Shown: piece by piece, positions 16,858 through 25,359 of the stretch
How positions within the stretch are numbered: the stretch's first letter is position 1
How the letters are laid out: every line of letters begins with the position of its first letter
From: Verrucomicrobia subdivision 6 bacterium
GTDB taxonomy: Bacteria; Verrucomicrobiota; Verrucomicrobiia; Methylacidiphilales; Verrucolacustridaceae
NCBI GenBank assembly: GCA_945874125.1
Contig: CAMCFB010000005.1
Coordinates: 1-52,398, forward strand
Length of the DNA stretch: 52,398 nt
Reading direction: 5' to 3'
The notes under the pieces: generated by a model
Told to the model about the DNA's origin: nothing
Seen by the model: only the letters and a program-made list of their open reading frames with translations
The model's database searches: none
Made by a program: the position numbers and the translations under genes

Positions 16858-18184
16858 CGGTCCCTCCTTCCTCCGTCACCACGGCTCCCACTGGAATCCC
16901 CTCCGCTTGAAATCGCGCGTTCCCGTTCGGCAATAAGGACGGTTGCGGATGCTTCCACTGGTAGGCCGCCAACATCGGTTCCTTCTTTAACCACTCGAAA
17001 TACTTCTCCGTCTGCTCCAAATCCTTGCCCTCTCCCTGCAAAAGCAATCTCCGCGTATTGTAATCAAAAGAAGTTAGTCGCACTCCCTCAATCTCTCCCG
17101 GATCCTTCTCAATCAGCGGACGCGAAACCTGCCACAAAAGCTCTAAGGCATTCAATTTCGGATTCACTAAAGCTCCCGCCTCCCTCCAACTCATCGCCGC
17201 ATCCCGAATCCGTCCCGACTCCTCCGCAATCTTCCCCAAATCACTCTCAATTCGGTACCGCTTCACCAGAGGAATCGAGATGTAAACTAACCCTGCCGTC
17301 ATCAAGACCGCATAGGCCAAAACCCCCAGCCGAATCATCTTTTTGCGTTCCCCCTGTTGCGCCTTGACCAACCTCCGCTCCGTCAAAACGGTCGGCTGCA
17401 AATCCCACGGCCCCGCCGGCAGACGGGGAACCGCCCGCGCCTCCGTTCGCACCGGGCAAGGCAGTTGCGACAATATTTGCCGGGCTTCACCCGGAATTTC
17501 TCCATCCTCTCGCACCACCAGCTGACTCAGCGCCCCGCAAGTTCCCTCCGCCTCCATTTGCGCCAACAATGACCCAACCTCAGTTGCCACCCCTGCGTTG
17601 AGCTCCCTCGCCAGCAACGGCTGCGTGTGCAGCCACTTCCCTCCGGTGTAGAAATCCATCACCCACCGCCCCAACTCCCTCCTCAAAACAGCCGATGCTC
17701 CACCACCTCCCGCGGGTAAAACGTGCCCGGCCACCTCATACCGACCCGCCTCCTCCAACAACCAATCCTCCTCCAATGCCCCCGCTAAGACCACCACCGC
17801 CTCCAACTGCCTCGACCCCGGCTCCCCCTCCCCCACCGCCGGAACTGGCTCCGTCCGAATCGACTCCATCGCCCAGACCGCACTGTCCGGATTCGTCCCC
17901 AAAAGATTTTTCGACTCCAGCGCAATCTTGGCCAAATCCCGCGGAACAATCCCCTCCTCCACCGGAATCCATAAGGGAATCGAAAAAAAGGATCGGGAAG
18001 GCAAACAAACCACCGCTCCCGCTACTTCCCCTAATTTCTTTGGACTCTCCACCGGCCCCACGCACTGGGCCCCATCCTCCGTCGTGCTCCAGGCTTCCCA
18101 CCCCTCTGGACCAGGAAAAATAAACACCGGCCCCTTGGCCTCTTTTCCCTTCCCCTTCTTCACCTTGGCCACTTTTGCTTTCAA
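16835..18184 (-). CDS. GspL/PilM-PilN-like assembly-platform protein
   Basis: 449 residues starting with TTG, which overlaps the gspK stop (TTGA); a GGAGGAGG ribosome site lies about 6 bases upstream. It has a cytoplasmic actin-like domain of about 280 residues, a single transmembrane helix near residues 285-305 ('RLGVLAYAVLMTAGLVYISI') and a periplasmic ferredoxin-like domain with a preceding helix. This is the GspL architecture: the cytoplasmic part recruits the GspE ATPase, the periplasmic part pairs with GspM. The N-terminus is unusually Lys-rich. Homology is by architecture and gene order. Confidence 0.7.
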   Translation of the reverse strand: MKAKVAKVKKGKGKEAKGPVFIFPGPEGWEAWSTTEDGAQCVGPVESPKKLGEVAGAVVCLPSRSFFSIPLWIPVEEGIVPRDLAKIALESKNLLGTNPDSAVWAMESIRTEPVPAVGEGEPGSRQLEAVVVLAGALEEDWLLEEAGRYEVAGHVLPAGGGGASAVLRRELGRWVMDFYTGGKWLHTQPLLARELNAGVATEVGSLLAQMEAEGTCGALSQLVVREDGEIPGEARQILSQLPCPVRTEARAVPRLPAGPWDLQPTVLTERRLVKAQQGERKKMIRLGVLAYAVLMTAGLVYISIPLVKRYRIESDLGKIAEESGRIRDAAMSWREAGALVNPKLNALELLWQVSRPLIEKDPGEIEGVRLTSFDYNTRRLLLQGEGKDLEQTEKYFEWLKKEPMLAAYQWKHPQPSLLPNGNARFQAEGIPVGAVVTEEGGTDANADAP

Positions 18185-19146
18185 GGAGCCTCCTCCTCAC
18201 TCCACCGCGCTCTGACCTGAGGAGGATTCGATTTTCGGGAGATCAGAGCCACAACTTTTCTTGTAGCTTCCCCCACCTGACCCGTCGAGGTCACCCGCCA
18301 AAGATCCTCCTCCTCCGACGTCACGCGATCCGCCCACGCCTCCGAATTCGGACCCAATAACCCCAGATTCACTACGTCGTCCTGCGTTTGGTCCACCTGA
18401 TCCGGCCCAGGTCGCGCGAGCATAAAGTTTTGTGCGCTTCCCGGCGCCAATCCCACCACTGCCTCGATCACATCTTGGTCTGCCGTTCGCAGGGATAATT
18501 TGCCCGAGCCAAAAACGGTGAACTTACTTAAAGCGTTCACCCCCTTGCTCCCCTCCCGAGCTTCTTTGGCCATCTCTGCCCAGCCGATCACATCTTCTAA
18601 CTCACTTACCTTTTCCAAAGGCCCGTTCCTCACATTCGCCTCCGTCGCGCTGTTCGAGCCGGAGGTGAATTCATCCGGATCAACCCAATCGATCAGCGCA
18701 TCGATCAGCGAGGAGGAGGTGCTCAAATTCACCTCCCAACCCGCAAAAAGATTCTGCAAGACGGCTCGGGCCACTCCTTTGTCCCCCAATAAAAGCGCAT
18801 TGATATTCAGTTTTCCCGCCTCCCCAATCATATCCTTTGCTTCAATCATAAATTTTATGGGTACTTTACTTTTTCCAACTTTCCAACCCTCCTGCAAACG
18901 TCTGGTTAATTGCTCGGAGGCCAACTCCATATCCCCCGGCAACAACCCCGGATGCATCGCCATCTGGATGCCCGACTCCGCCACCAACATTGCTCTCGCA
19001 TTTTGTAATGCCGCAATCTCCTGATCCAACTGCCGCTGCATGATTGCCGCCAGCCCCAGCATCGCCGTGGCGATCAGGCTCACCGCCCAAAGCACGATGA
19101 TCAAAGCCACCCCACTCGAACATTTTAACTCGTAGACCCTTTTCAT
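18181..19146 (-). CDS. gspK: GspK-like minor pseudopilin
   Basis: 321 residues. The N-terminus 'SSGVALIIVLWAVSLIATAML' is the GspK-type hydrophobic prepilin helix. The large globular domain includes 'GEAGKLNINAL', the hallmark 'D/E-x-G-K-x-N-x-N' of GspK, followed by a helical insertion with 'LIDALIDWVDPD'. GspK caps the tip of the pseudopilus with GspI and GspJ. Length fits. Spacing to gspJ is 3 bp. Confidence 0.85.
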   Translation of the reverse strand: MKRVYELKCSSGVALIIVLWAVSLIATAMLGLAAIMQRQLDQEIAALQNARAMLVAESGIQMAMHPGLLPGDMELASEQLTRRLQEGWKVGKSKVPIKFMIEAKDMIGEAGKLNINALLLGDKGVARAVLQNLFAGWEVNLSTSSSLIDALIDWVDPDEFTSGSNSATEANVRNGPLEKVSELEDVIGWAEMAKEAREGSKGVNALSKFTVFGSGKLSLRTADQDVIEAVVGLAPGSAQNFMLARPGPDQVDQTQDDVVNLGLLGPNSEAWADRVTSEEEDLWRVTSTGQVGEATRKVVALISRKSNPPQVRARWSEEEAP

Positions 19147-19149
19147 GAT

Positions 19150-19839
19150 TTACCCATTTGTATTCGTTACTGTCGCAATCACCGATCGCGTCACCGGATC
19201 CAGCGGTGCTTGACCCGTCGGGCTCATTCCCGCTGGGATCCAAAACGTTCCCACATTCGTCACGGTCGTTTTTCCCGCTTTTCTCTCCAGCGTCAGCCGC
19301 AAATAAGCGGGCTTCACCGGTTCGTTCCAATCGGGCCGATTCATCTTTTCCTGGTTCCGCGGATCCCCCGCTGCCCAAACCAGACTCTTCAGATCCCCCA
19401 TCAACCGAAACTCGTTCACCTCCGGTTTCTCCGGCCTTGGAGTGTTTGTCTTGATCAGAGATTCCACCATCCACAACTCCTTCCCATCCCCCGAAGGCGC
19501 TTTCCGTAATTCAAAGCCCAAGACCCGCACCCCATCGTACTGCTCTGGAAAAATTGCCATCGGCGCATTCGTCACCACCAACTCATATCCTCGCTGCCCA
19601 CCTCGATTCTCCAACGACACCTGCGAATTGATCGATAGATCCAGACACAACTGCCGGACCAAGGCAAAGAGACCGCTCACCTCCCGACTTCGCAGACTAG
19701 CCTGGGCCGACGCGTTCGCCCCCAAGACCGAAAATTGAACCATCTGAAAGATCACCCCAAAAATCAGCACCAAGATCGTCAGCCCAAGAGTGACCTCGAT
19801 CAGGGTAAACCCCGGATTCCCTTTAGAAAGGTCTCTCAT
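19150..19839 (-). CDS. gspJ: GspJ-like minor pseudopilin
   Basis: 229 residues from the ATG at 19839, which overlaps the gspI stop (ATGA); a longer reading to 19920 is rejected because it would add 27 residues before the prepilin signal. The type III signal 'KGNPGFTLIEVTLGLTILVL' (G|F-T-L-I-E) is clear. Size and place between gspI and gspK indicate GspJ. It would join the tip complex of the pseudopilus after cleavage by a prepilin peptidase encoded elsewhere. Confidence 0.8.
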   Translation of the reverse strand: MRDLSKGNPGFTLIEVTLGLTILVLIFGVIFQMVQFSVLGANASAQASLRSREVSGLFALVRQLCLDLSINSQVSLENRGGQRGYELVVTNAPMAIFPEQYDGVRVLGFELRKAPSGDGKELWMVESLIKTNTPRPEKPEVNEFRLMGDLKSLVWAAGDPRNQEKMNRPDWNEPVKPAYLRLTLERKAGKTTVTNVGTFWIPAGMSPTGQAPLDPVTRSVIATVTNTNG

Positions 19840-20261
19840 CGCTGGGGCCACATCAGGAGCGAAATGCTTTCCAGAGGCGCTCCCTTTTTCGTGGTGGCTT
19901 GAATCTGCACTTCCCACCACCCCGTGAAAAGCCGAGGTGCCGCACTATTATTAGTCCCAGGCAGTTCGATCGGTGGATCGATCGGATTCACCGCCGCCTT
20001 TAGGAAAAAAACCCCGTCATCCTCCACCTCCCGAAACTCTTTTCCCGTAGGCTGAAGATTATTGGTCACCGCCAAAATTCGCGCGGCACACGACTCCACC
20101 GCCTGCCTCCGCATCCCCGTGCGTAAGAGCTCCACGTTGATTCCAATCACCTCATTGAGGGCAACGGTAAACCCCACCGCCGCAAAGGCGAAAACCGCCA
20201 CCGCCAACATCACCTCAATCAACGTAAAAGAGGAATCACCCCGCCTCACGAATGGCCTCAC
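19836..20261 (-). CDS. gspI: GspI-like minor pseudopilin
   Basis: 141 residues with a prepilin signal 'DSSFTLIEVMLAVAVFAFAA' in which the residue before F is Ser rather than Gly, unusual because the peptidase prefers Gly at -1. Otherwise the length and 'RRQAVESCAARILAVTNNL' helix fit GspI, the nucleator of the tip complex. It overlaps gspH and gspJ by four bases each. Confidence 0.78.
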   Translation of the reverse strand: MRPFVRRGDSSFTLIEVMLAVAVFAFAAVGFTVALNEVIGINVELLRTGMRRQAVESCAARILAVTNNLQPTGKEFREVEDDGVFFLKAAVNPIDPPIELPGTNNSAAPRLFTGWWEVQIQATTKKGAPLESISLLMWPQR

Positions 20262-20722
20262 TTTTTCATCCTCGGTTCCGTCACGCTCTCCCCCGTCAAC
20301 GCACTAAAAGAAAACTGCTCCTCATTCTCATTATGTTTCAAAAGTACCCGAATCGGCTCAACCACCCCACCTCCCGTGATCAACCACTGGTAATCTTCCG
20401 GCGTAGTCCATCCATTCCGCCCCTTCGACCGATTCAAAGGAGTCACGATCATCATCTCGACCCCAGCTGGAAATGCCTCGCCGCCCACGGACTCCTTATT
20501 TAAAAGGATCCGTTGGGCAACCCCACTTTGTAATGCCGCCTCCCGCCCCTTGCCCGCCCGCTCTTCTAAAAGTCCACGCGCTGTTTCCAGATCCCGATCC
20601 CCGCCCGTGGAGGAAAGAAACACCACCGCTCCCCCCATAAAAACCACCGCGATCCCCACCGCCAGCATGATCTCCAGCAGTGTGAATCCCCCCTCTTCAG
20701 TCCCTCTTGGCCGCCGCCTCAT
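20258..20722 (-). CDS. gspH: GspH-like minor pseudopilin
   Basis: 154 residues with the prepilin signal 'EEGGFTLLEIMLAVGIAVVF' (G|F-T-L-L-E). The soluble part is beta-rich, as in GspH/FimT. It lies 18 bp after gspG, in the usual G-H-I-J-K order. Assignment between GspH and another minor pseudopilin rests on order and size. Confidence 0.78.
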   Translation of the reverse strand: MRRRPRGTEEGGFTLLEIMLAVGIAVVFMGGAVVFLSSTGGDRDLETARGLLEERAGKGREAALQSGVAQRILLNKESVGGEAFPAGVEMMIVTPLNRSKGRNGWTTPEDYQWLITGGGVVEPIRVLLKHNENEEQFSFSALTGESVTEPRMKK

Positions 20723-20740
20723 CCGGCCCTCCCCTCCAAC

Positions 20741-21154
20741 TTACTTCGAGCTGATATCGTCGCCCTTGCCCCCATCGTCTTTACGATCTGCACCGGTGGA
20801 ATAGACACGAAACCCTTTCGCGGAAGAAGCATCTACCTTGTACTTGTAATCTTGACCCCACGGGTCCTTCGGCAACTCCTCAAAACCTTTTCCCGTTCCC
20901 ACCAAAGCTTGCAAACCAGCCGACTGCGATAACGGAACCCCGCCGTTCTTCATCTCATACATTCGCACCTGAGTAATGATCGCCTGCAAATCTCCTCTCG
21001 CCCTCTGCTCTTTGGCGAACTCCAAATTTCCCGTCAGCATAAAGATGGCCGATCCCATCAGCACGGTGATGATACCCACCACCAACATGATTTCGATCAG
21101 GGTGAATCCAGCCGATTTGGTGGAACGACGACTCTTCCAATATTTTGATTTCAT
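20741..21154 (-). CDS. gspG: Major pseudopilin GspG
   Basis: 137 residues from the ATG at 21154, overlapping the stop of the unknown gene (ATGA); a reading extending to 21457 is rejected because it precedes the prepilin signal by about 100 residues. Signal: 'TKSAGFTLIEIMLVVGIITVL'. The C-terminal half has the GspG signature 'LPKDPWGQDYKYK' and an acidic calcium loop 'GADRKDDGGKGDDI'. It polymerises into the pseudopilus that pushes substrates through the secretin. Confidence 0.93.
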   Translation of the reverse strand: MKSKYWKSRRSTKSAGFTLIEIMLVVGIITVLMGSAIFMLTGNLEFAKEQRARGDLQAIITQVRMYEMKNGGVPLSQSAGLQALVGTGKGFEELPKDPWGQDYKYKVDASSAKGFRVYSTGADRKDDGGKGDDISSK

Positions 21155-22311
21155 TCTGTTCTTAATCCTACGACCCCACTGCCCGTTGACAATCCTGTCC
21201 GTAACTGCGGTTGTGCCCTTTTTCCCACAAAATGCTCTGCTGATTTCTGGATCGCCGGCGACAAAACCGGTGAACTTAGCACGGGTGGCTTCGCCTCGGC
21301 CGGCGTCGCCCTCAGCTCCTGACTCACCTCGCCAAAAACCACCTGCAAGCGCACTGCCCTCACGGTGATGGCTCCAGCCGAGCTGATCTGCCAATCCACC
21401 TGATTTTCCCCCCGGCGTAAAAGCCCCACCGGCACATACGCCACCACCTTGCGCCAACCCCCATACTTTAAACTTTGCCCAATCGCCCCTTGCCGAAATC
21501 CGGGGTCATCTAACCCAGGTAACTCCGCTGCCACCCCCTTCAGATTTTGCCCATTCACCACCAGCCACGGCTCTTCCTCCGGCGCTAATCCTGCCACTTG
21601 CGCCTCCAAACGCCCATAAGCAGGGGAGCCCGCAATTGGTGCCACAAAACGCACCGGATTTTGGGCGTCGATTTTGATTGGCCCCTCATCCAAAACCGCA
21701 TCCATCACCCGGCCCTTATCCTCATCCATCGGCCGATGCCGCCCCCCCCCATGCATCTCATCCCCCGGCAATACCTTTCCCGCCGAGGTTAAATACAACC
21801 CAACGGGCGCCGCCCACCCCGCCGCCAAAATCAAAGGCTCTACCCAAGTTAGCTCCACCCGCTCCACCACTGAATCCCCGCCGGTCGATTCCACGATCAG
21901 TTGACCCGGCCCACCTAAACTACTCCGCTCAATCAGCAAAGTCCGCTGATGCAAAGAGGCCGCCTTTTCAAATAAATTACTGCACAAGGTGACCGAACGA
22001 CCTGCCCCTTGCCAAATCACCCGCGCAAACCCGTCGTCGGGCTCCCGAAACACCACGGTCATGACCAACTTCGAATCCCCCGCCGGCGGTCGCAACTGCA
22101 CTCTCCAAATTGACATCTGCAACCCCCGCTGAGTGCTGACGGGCCCTGCCCAACTGGGTAACGGCTCGGTCGAACGCTTGACATCCCAGACCGCCGGAGG
22201 AATCGCATATCCGGGCGGCGCCTCCGCGGTGCCTTGCGATCCCGCCCACATCAGCAAGAAAAGCCATCCCATTCGGGCCAGACGATTGGTCCACTTCTTC
22301 ACACCATTCAC
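21151..22311 (-). CDS. Exported protein of unknown function inside the T2SS operon
   Basis: 386 residues from a GTG. An N-terminal signal peptide (about 8-30, 'RMGWLFLLMWAGSQGTAEA') is followed by a soluble protein with two beta-rich regions, about 45-165 and 210-345, and a Pro/Ser-rich tail. The second region ('PWLVVNGQNLKGVAAELPG', 'LLRRGENQVDWQI') reads like a galactose-binding/jelly-roll domain: phrases such as 'L-x-x-G-x-N-x-(V/I)' are typical of carbohydrate-binding folds. No family recognised. Its gene lies between gspF and gspG, 90 bp from gspF and overlapping gspG by four bases. It might be a periplasmic accessory factor or a co-encoded substrate. Confidence 0.55.
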   Translation of the reverse strand: MNGVKKWTNRLARMGWLFLLMWAGSQGTAEAPPGYAIPPAVWDVKRSTEPLPSWAGPVSTQRGLQMSIWRVQLRPPAGDSKLVMTVVFREPDDGFARVIWQGAGRSVTLCSNLFEKAASLHQRTLLIERSSLGGPGQLIVESTGGDSVVERVELTWVEPLILAAGWAAPVGLYLTSAGKVLPGDEMHGGGRHRPMDEDKGRVMDAVLDEGPIKIDAQNPVRFVAPIAGSPAYGRLEAQVAGLAPEEEPWLVVNGQNLKGVAAELPGLDDPGFRQGAIGQSLKYGGWRKVVAYVPVGLLRRGENQVDWQISSAGAITVRAVRLQVVFGEVSQELRATPAEAKPPVLSSPVLSPAIQKSAEHFVGKRAQPQLRTGLSTGSGVVGLRTE

Positions 22312-22400
22312 TTTGGCAGGAAACCCTCACTTTTCCCTGTTTCCCCCACCTCTTGCTCACCCCCAGCGTCAACAACCCTCGAACCAGCCCGAATAAGTTA

Positions 22401-23648
22401 TTAAAGGCTTTTTCGCATTCCCGACATCGCCCCGAAGATACTGGTGATAATCGAATACACCACCACACCCACCACCAGCGCGATCACCACAATGATCACC
22501 GGTTGAATTAAGGCCGTGATTCTCTGAATCTTCCGATCCATCTCCTTCTCAAATCTTGCCCCCGCCTTATCCAGCGCCTTCGACAAATCCCCCGTCTGCT
22601 CCCCCACCGCCACCAGATCCAAAAACATATCGGAAAATCCGCCCACCTGCCGCAAAGCCCGACTCAAAGAGTATCCCTCCGAAATCTGCACGGATGCCTT
22701 TTCCAAGCGTAACCGATAGTAGGAGTTCGGCGTGGCCTGGGTGACCAACTGCATCGCTTGCAACAAGGTCACCCCATTCGTCAGCAGGTTGGCCAAAGTC
22801 TGGCTAAACTGCGCATAGAAAGCCGCCTCGAGCACCGCTCCCGCTACCGGAATCTTCATCCGAGCCTGATCCCACCAGACCCGACCCAGCGGTTTCTGAA
22901 TCCACTGCCAAAAAACCAACCCCCCCAAAGCCAAGCTCACCGCCAGCAACCACCCGTAATGGATCAAAAAATAACTCGTGCCCAACAAAAGCTTCGTCAC
23001 CAACGGGGTCGTCTCGGGCGATTTGCTAAAGAGACTTTCCAACTGCGGCACCAAAACCACCACGAACAGCACCATCAGCAAGATGCCCGCCCCACTGACA
23101 AACATCGGATAGATCAACGCCTGAATGACTCGCCCCTTCAAATCACTCAGTTTTTTTAAGTACAACACTTGCCTTTTTAAAATTGAGCCTAATGCCCCGC
23201 TCACCTCTCCCGCCGCTACCAAGTTACAGTACAAATCGGTAAAACTCGCCGAAGCCGACCTCAGTGCCCGCGAAAGGCTCGTCCCCTCCCGCACCTGGTT
23301 GCGTAAACTTTGCGAGACCGCTTTCAGCGCCGAGGCCTCCGACCTCTGCTCCATCATTTTCAGCGCCCCCTCCAGTTGCAGTCCCGCGTCCAGCAGATCC
23401 CCCAACTCCTCCGTAAAAGCAATAATCTGTGCCTCATTCATCGGTTGCTCCACCGCGTACCCTCCGGCACCTCCCGCCGCTCCCCCCACCGCCCCACCCA
23501 CCCCCGCCGCCCCCTCCTCATACAATTTTAAGGGTCGCAACCGAAGCTTGCCTAAGTGCGCTAAGGCCTCCTGACGGCTCTTCGCCTCCAGTTTCCCGGC
23601 CGTTCGCCCACCCCCCGCCACCAAAGCCTCGTAGGCAAACGTGGCCAC
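22401..23648 (-). CDS. gspF: T2SS inner-membrane platform protein GspF
   Basis: 415 residues from a GTG at 23648, which has a strong AAGGAGG ribosome site 6 bases upstream and begins 'MATFAYEALVAGGGRTAGKL', the usual GspF start. An ATG at 23675 inside gspE would add nine basic residues and lacks such a site. Two T2SSF repeats (about 90-215 and 290-415), each followed by hydrophobic helices, with the conserved 'FTEELGDLLDAGLQLEGAL' and 'FAQTLANLLTNGVTLLQA'-type motifs. A Gly/Ala-rich linker lies near residues 48-70. It anchors the assembly platform to the GspE motor. Confidence 0.92.
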   Translation of the reverse strand: MATFAYEALVAGGGRTAGKLEAKSRQEALAHLGKLRLRPLKLYEEGAAGVGGAVGGAAGGAGGYAVEQPMNEAQIIAFTEELGDLLDAGLQLEGALKMMEQRSEASALKAVSQSLRNQVREGTSLSRALRSASASFTDLYCNLVAAGEVSGALGSILKRQVLYLKKLSDLKGRVIQALIYPMFVSGAGILLMVLFVVVLVPQLESLFSKSPETTPLVTKLLLGTSYFLIHYGWLLAVSLALGGLVFWQWIQKPLGRVWWDQARMKIPVAGAVLEAAFYAQFSQTLANLLTNGVTLLQAMQLVTQATPNSYYRLRLEKASVQISEGYSLSRALRQVGGFSDMFLDLVAVGEQTGDLSKALDKAGARFEKEMDRKIQRITALIQPVIIVVIALVVGVVVYSIITSIFGAMSGMRKSL

Positions 23649-23649
23649 C

Positions 23650-25359
23650 TCAACCCTCCTTGCTCTTCGACGCATCCACCACTGTCACCCGCAACACCTC
23701 CTCAATCGTCGTCGTTCCCTCCGCCACCTTCTCCCACCCATCGTCCCGCAAATTCCGCATCCCCTGCGATCTAGCCGCCTCTTTCAAGGCCGCATTCGTC
23801 GCCTTCGCCGTAATCATTTCCTGCAGTAAGGGAGTGACGATACAAATTTCAAAGATCGCTCGCCGACCCTGATAACCTGTTTGCCGACACCGATCACAGC
23901 CTACCGCCCGATGCGCCGTCGCCGCCTTTTCCAGCGGAATCCCGATGTCCCTTAAATACTGCTCCGAATATTGGGCCGGCTCACAACACCACGGACACAG
24001 CACCCTCACCAACCGTTGCGCGATAAACGCCCGCACGGAGGATCCCACCAAAAACGGCTCAATCCCCATGTCCACCAACCTCGTGATTCCCCCAATGGCG
24101 TCGTTCGTGTGCAAGGTCGAGAAAACCAAGTGCCCCGTCAACGCCGCCCGAATGGCAATCTCCGTCGTTTCCACATCCCGCATCTCTCCCACCATCACCA
24201 CATTCGGATCTCCTCGCAAAATACTCCGTAACCCCGCCGCAAAGGTCAGATTGATCTCCGGTTTGACCGCAATCTGCACCACCCCCGGAATCTTATTTTC
24301 CACCGGATCCTCAATCGTCACAATCCGCCGATCCTTCGTATTCAACGAAGCCAAAAAAGTGTACAGCGTAGTTGATTTTCCTGACCCGGTCGGACCCGTA
24401 ATCAATACAATCCCATTCGGCAAAGCCAAAAGATTCCGGACGCTCGCCTCATGAATTTCACTTAATCCCATTTGGGCAAAATCAAATCTCTGCTGCCCCA
24501 ACAAACGCAGACTGATCGACTCCCCCGTCACCGAAGGAATCGTGGCAATACGTACGTCGATCGGTCTCCCCTCAAACTCCAAATTAATCCGCCCGTCCTG
24601 CGGCAATCTCCTCTCGGCAATATCCAGATGAGCCATGATTTTAATGCGGGAAATCAGGGAGGCTTGGAACAGCTTGATCCGCGGGGGAACCGGAATATTC
24701 CGCAACACCCCGTCGATGCGGTAGCGGACCTGCAGATCATCCTCCAATGGCTCGATATGAATATCCGTTGCCCGCTCCTGCAACGCTTCCCGAATGATCT
24801 GGTTGACGAACTTGATCACCGAAGCTTCCGAGTCGTTCTCATCCAAAATGGTCGTTTCCTGCTCTAAATCATTCGCCGCCGCAAACTCCCCGCCCGCCTC
24901 CATAATCTCATCAAACGTTTCCGCCCCCACTCCGTACCCGCCTCGCAGCCCATCCAATACCGCTCTCCTCGGTGCCAACATCCACTGGGTATCTCCACCC
25001 CAAAATCCAGCCAGCGCCTGCCTTGCTAAATGATCAAACGGATCGAAACAAAGCACGGGCAAGGGTTCCCCCTCCGCCGGAGTCACCGGAAGTAAACGGT
25101 GCCGCAACGCGATCCTCGCCGGGAATTTCTCCCGGAGTGGCGCCGGAATAGGCGGAATCTCCCCCTGCCAAACTGGCAGTCCCAACGACTCCCCTAATTT
25201 ATGGGCAAAAACTTTTTCATCCACTTGCCCCGTCTCCAGCAGGGCATTGACCATCGATCGCTGCTCCACCGACGCATCCACCACCGCTTTTTCGCAAACC
25301 GGCAAATCCTTGGCCCCCGACTCTTGGGCCAACTGGAGCAAGGACTGGGTTAAACTCAT
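23650..25359 (-). CDS. gspE: T2SS ATPase GspE
   Basis: 569 residues. An N-terminal N1E domain (about 1-140) is followed by the secretion ATPase core: Walker A 'GPTGSGKSTTLYT' at about 322-334, Asp box 'TIEDPVENKIPG', Walker B 'NVVMVGEMRD', His box 'GHLVFSTLHTND'. Near residue 470 come paired Cys motifs ('CPWC', then 'CDRC'), the C-M domain that binds zinc in GspE/PilB. It powers pseudopilus assembly from the cytoplasm. PilB of type IV pili is the nearest alternative, but no pilA/pilT genes accompany it. Its start overlaps the M29 gene end by four bases. Confidence 0.93.
   Translation of the reverse strand: MSLTQSLLQLAQESGAKDLPVCEKAVVDASVEQRSMVNALLETGQVDEKVFAHKLGESLGLPVWQGEIPPIPAPLREKFPARIALRHRLLPVTPAEGEPLPVLCFDPFDHLARQALAGFWGGDTQWMLAPRRAVLDGLRGGYGVGAETFDEIMEAGGEFAAANDLEQETTILDENDSEASVIKFVNQIIREALQERATDIHIEPLEDDLQVRYRIDGVLRNIPVPPRIKLFQASLISRIKIMAHLDIAERRLPQDGRINLEFEGRPIDVRIATIPSVTGESISLRLLGQQRFDFAQMGLSEIHEASVRNLLALPNGIVLITGPTGSGKSTTLYTFLASLNTKDRRIVTIEDPVENKIPGVVQIAVKPEINLTFAAGLRSILRGDPNVVMVGEMRDVETTEIAIRAALTGHLVFSTLHTNDAIGGITRLVDMGIEPFLVGSSVRAFIAQRLVRVLCPWCCEPAQYSEQYLRDIGIPLEKAATAHRAVGCDRCRQTGYQGRRAIFEICIVTPLLQEMITAKATNAALKEAARSQGMRNLRDDGWEKVAEGTTTIEEVLRVTVVDASKSKEG

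Noticed and set aside
23650-25359. GspE considered as PilB of a type IV pilus
   Set aside because: Neighbours include GspG with calcium-loop motifs, GspK and GspD, and there is no pilT, pilA or pilC set.
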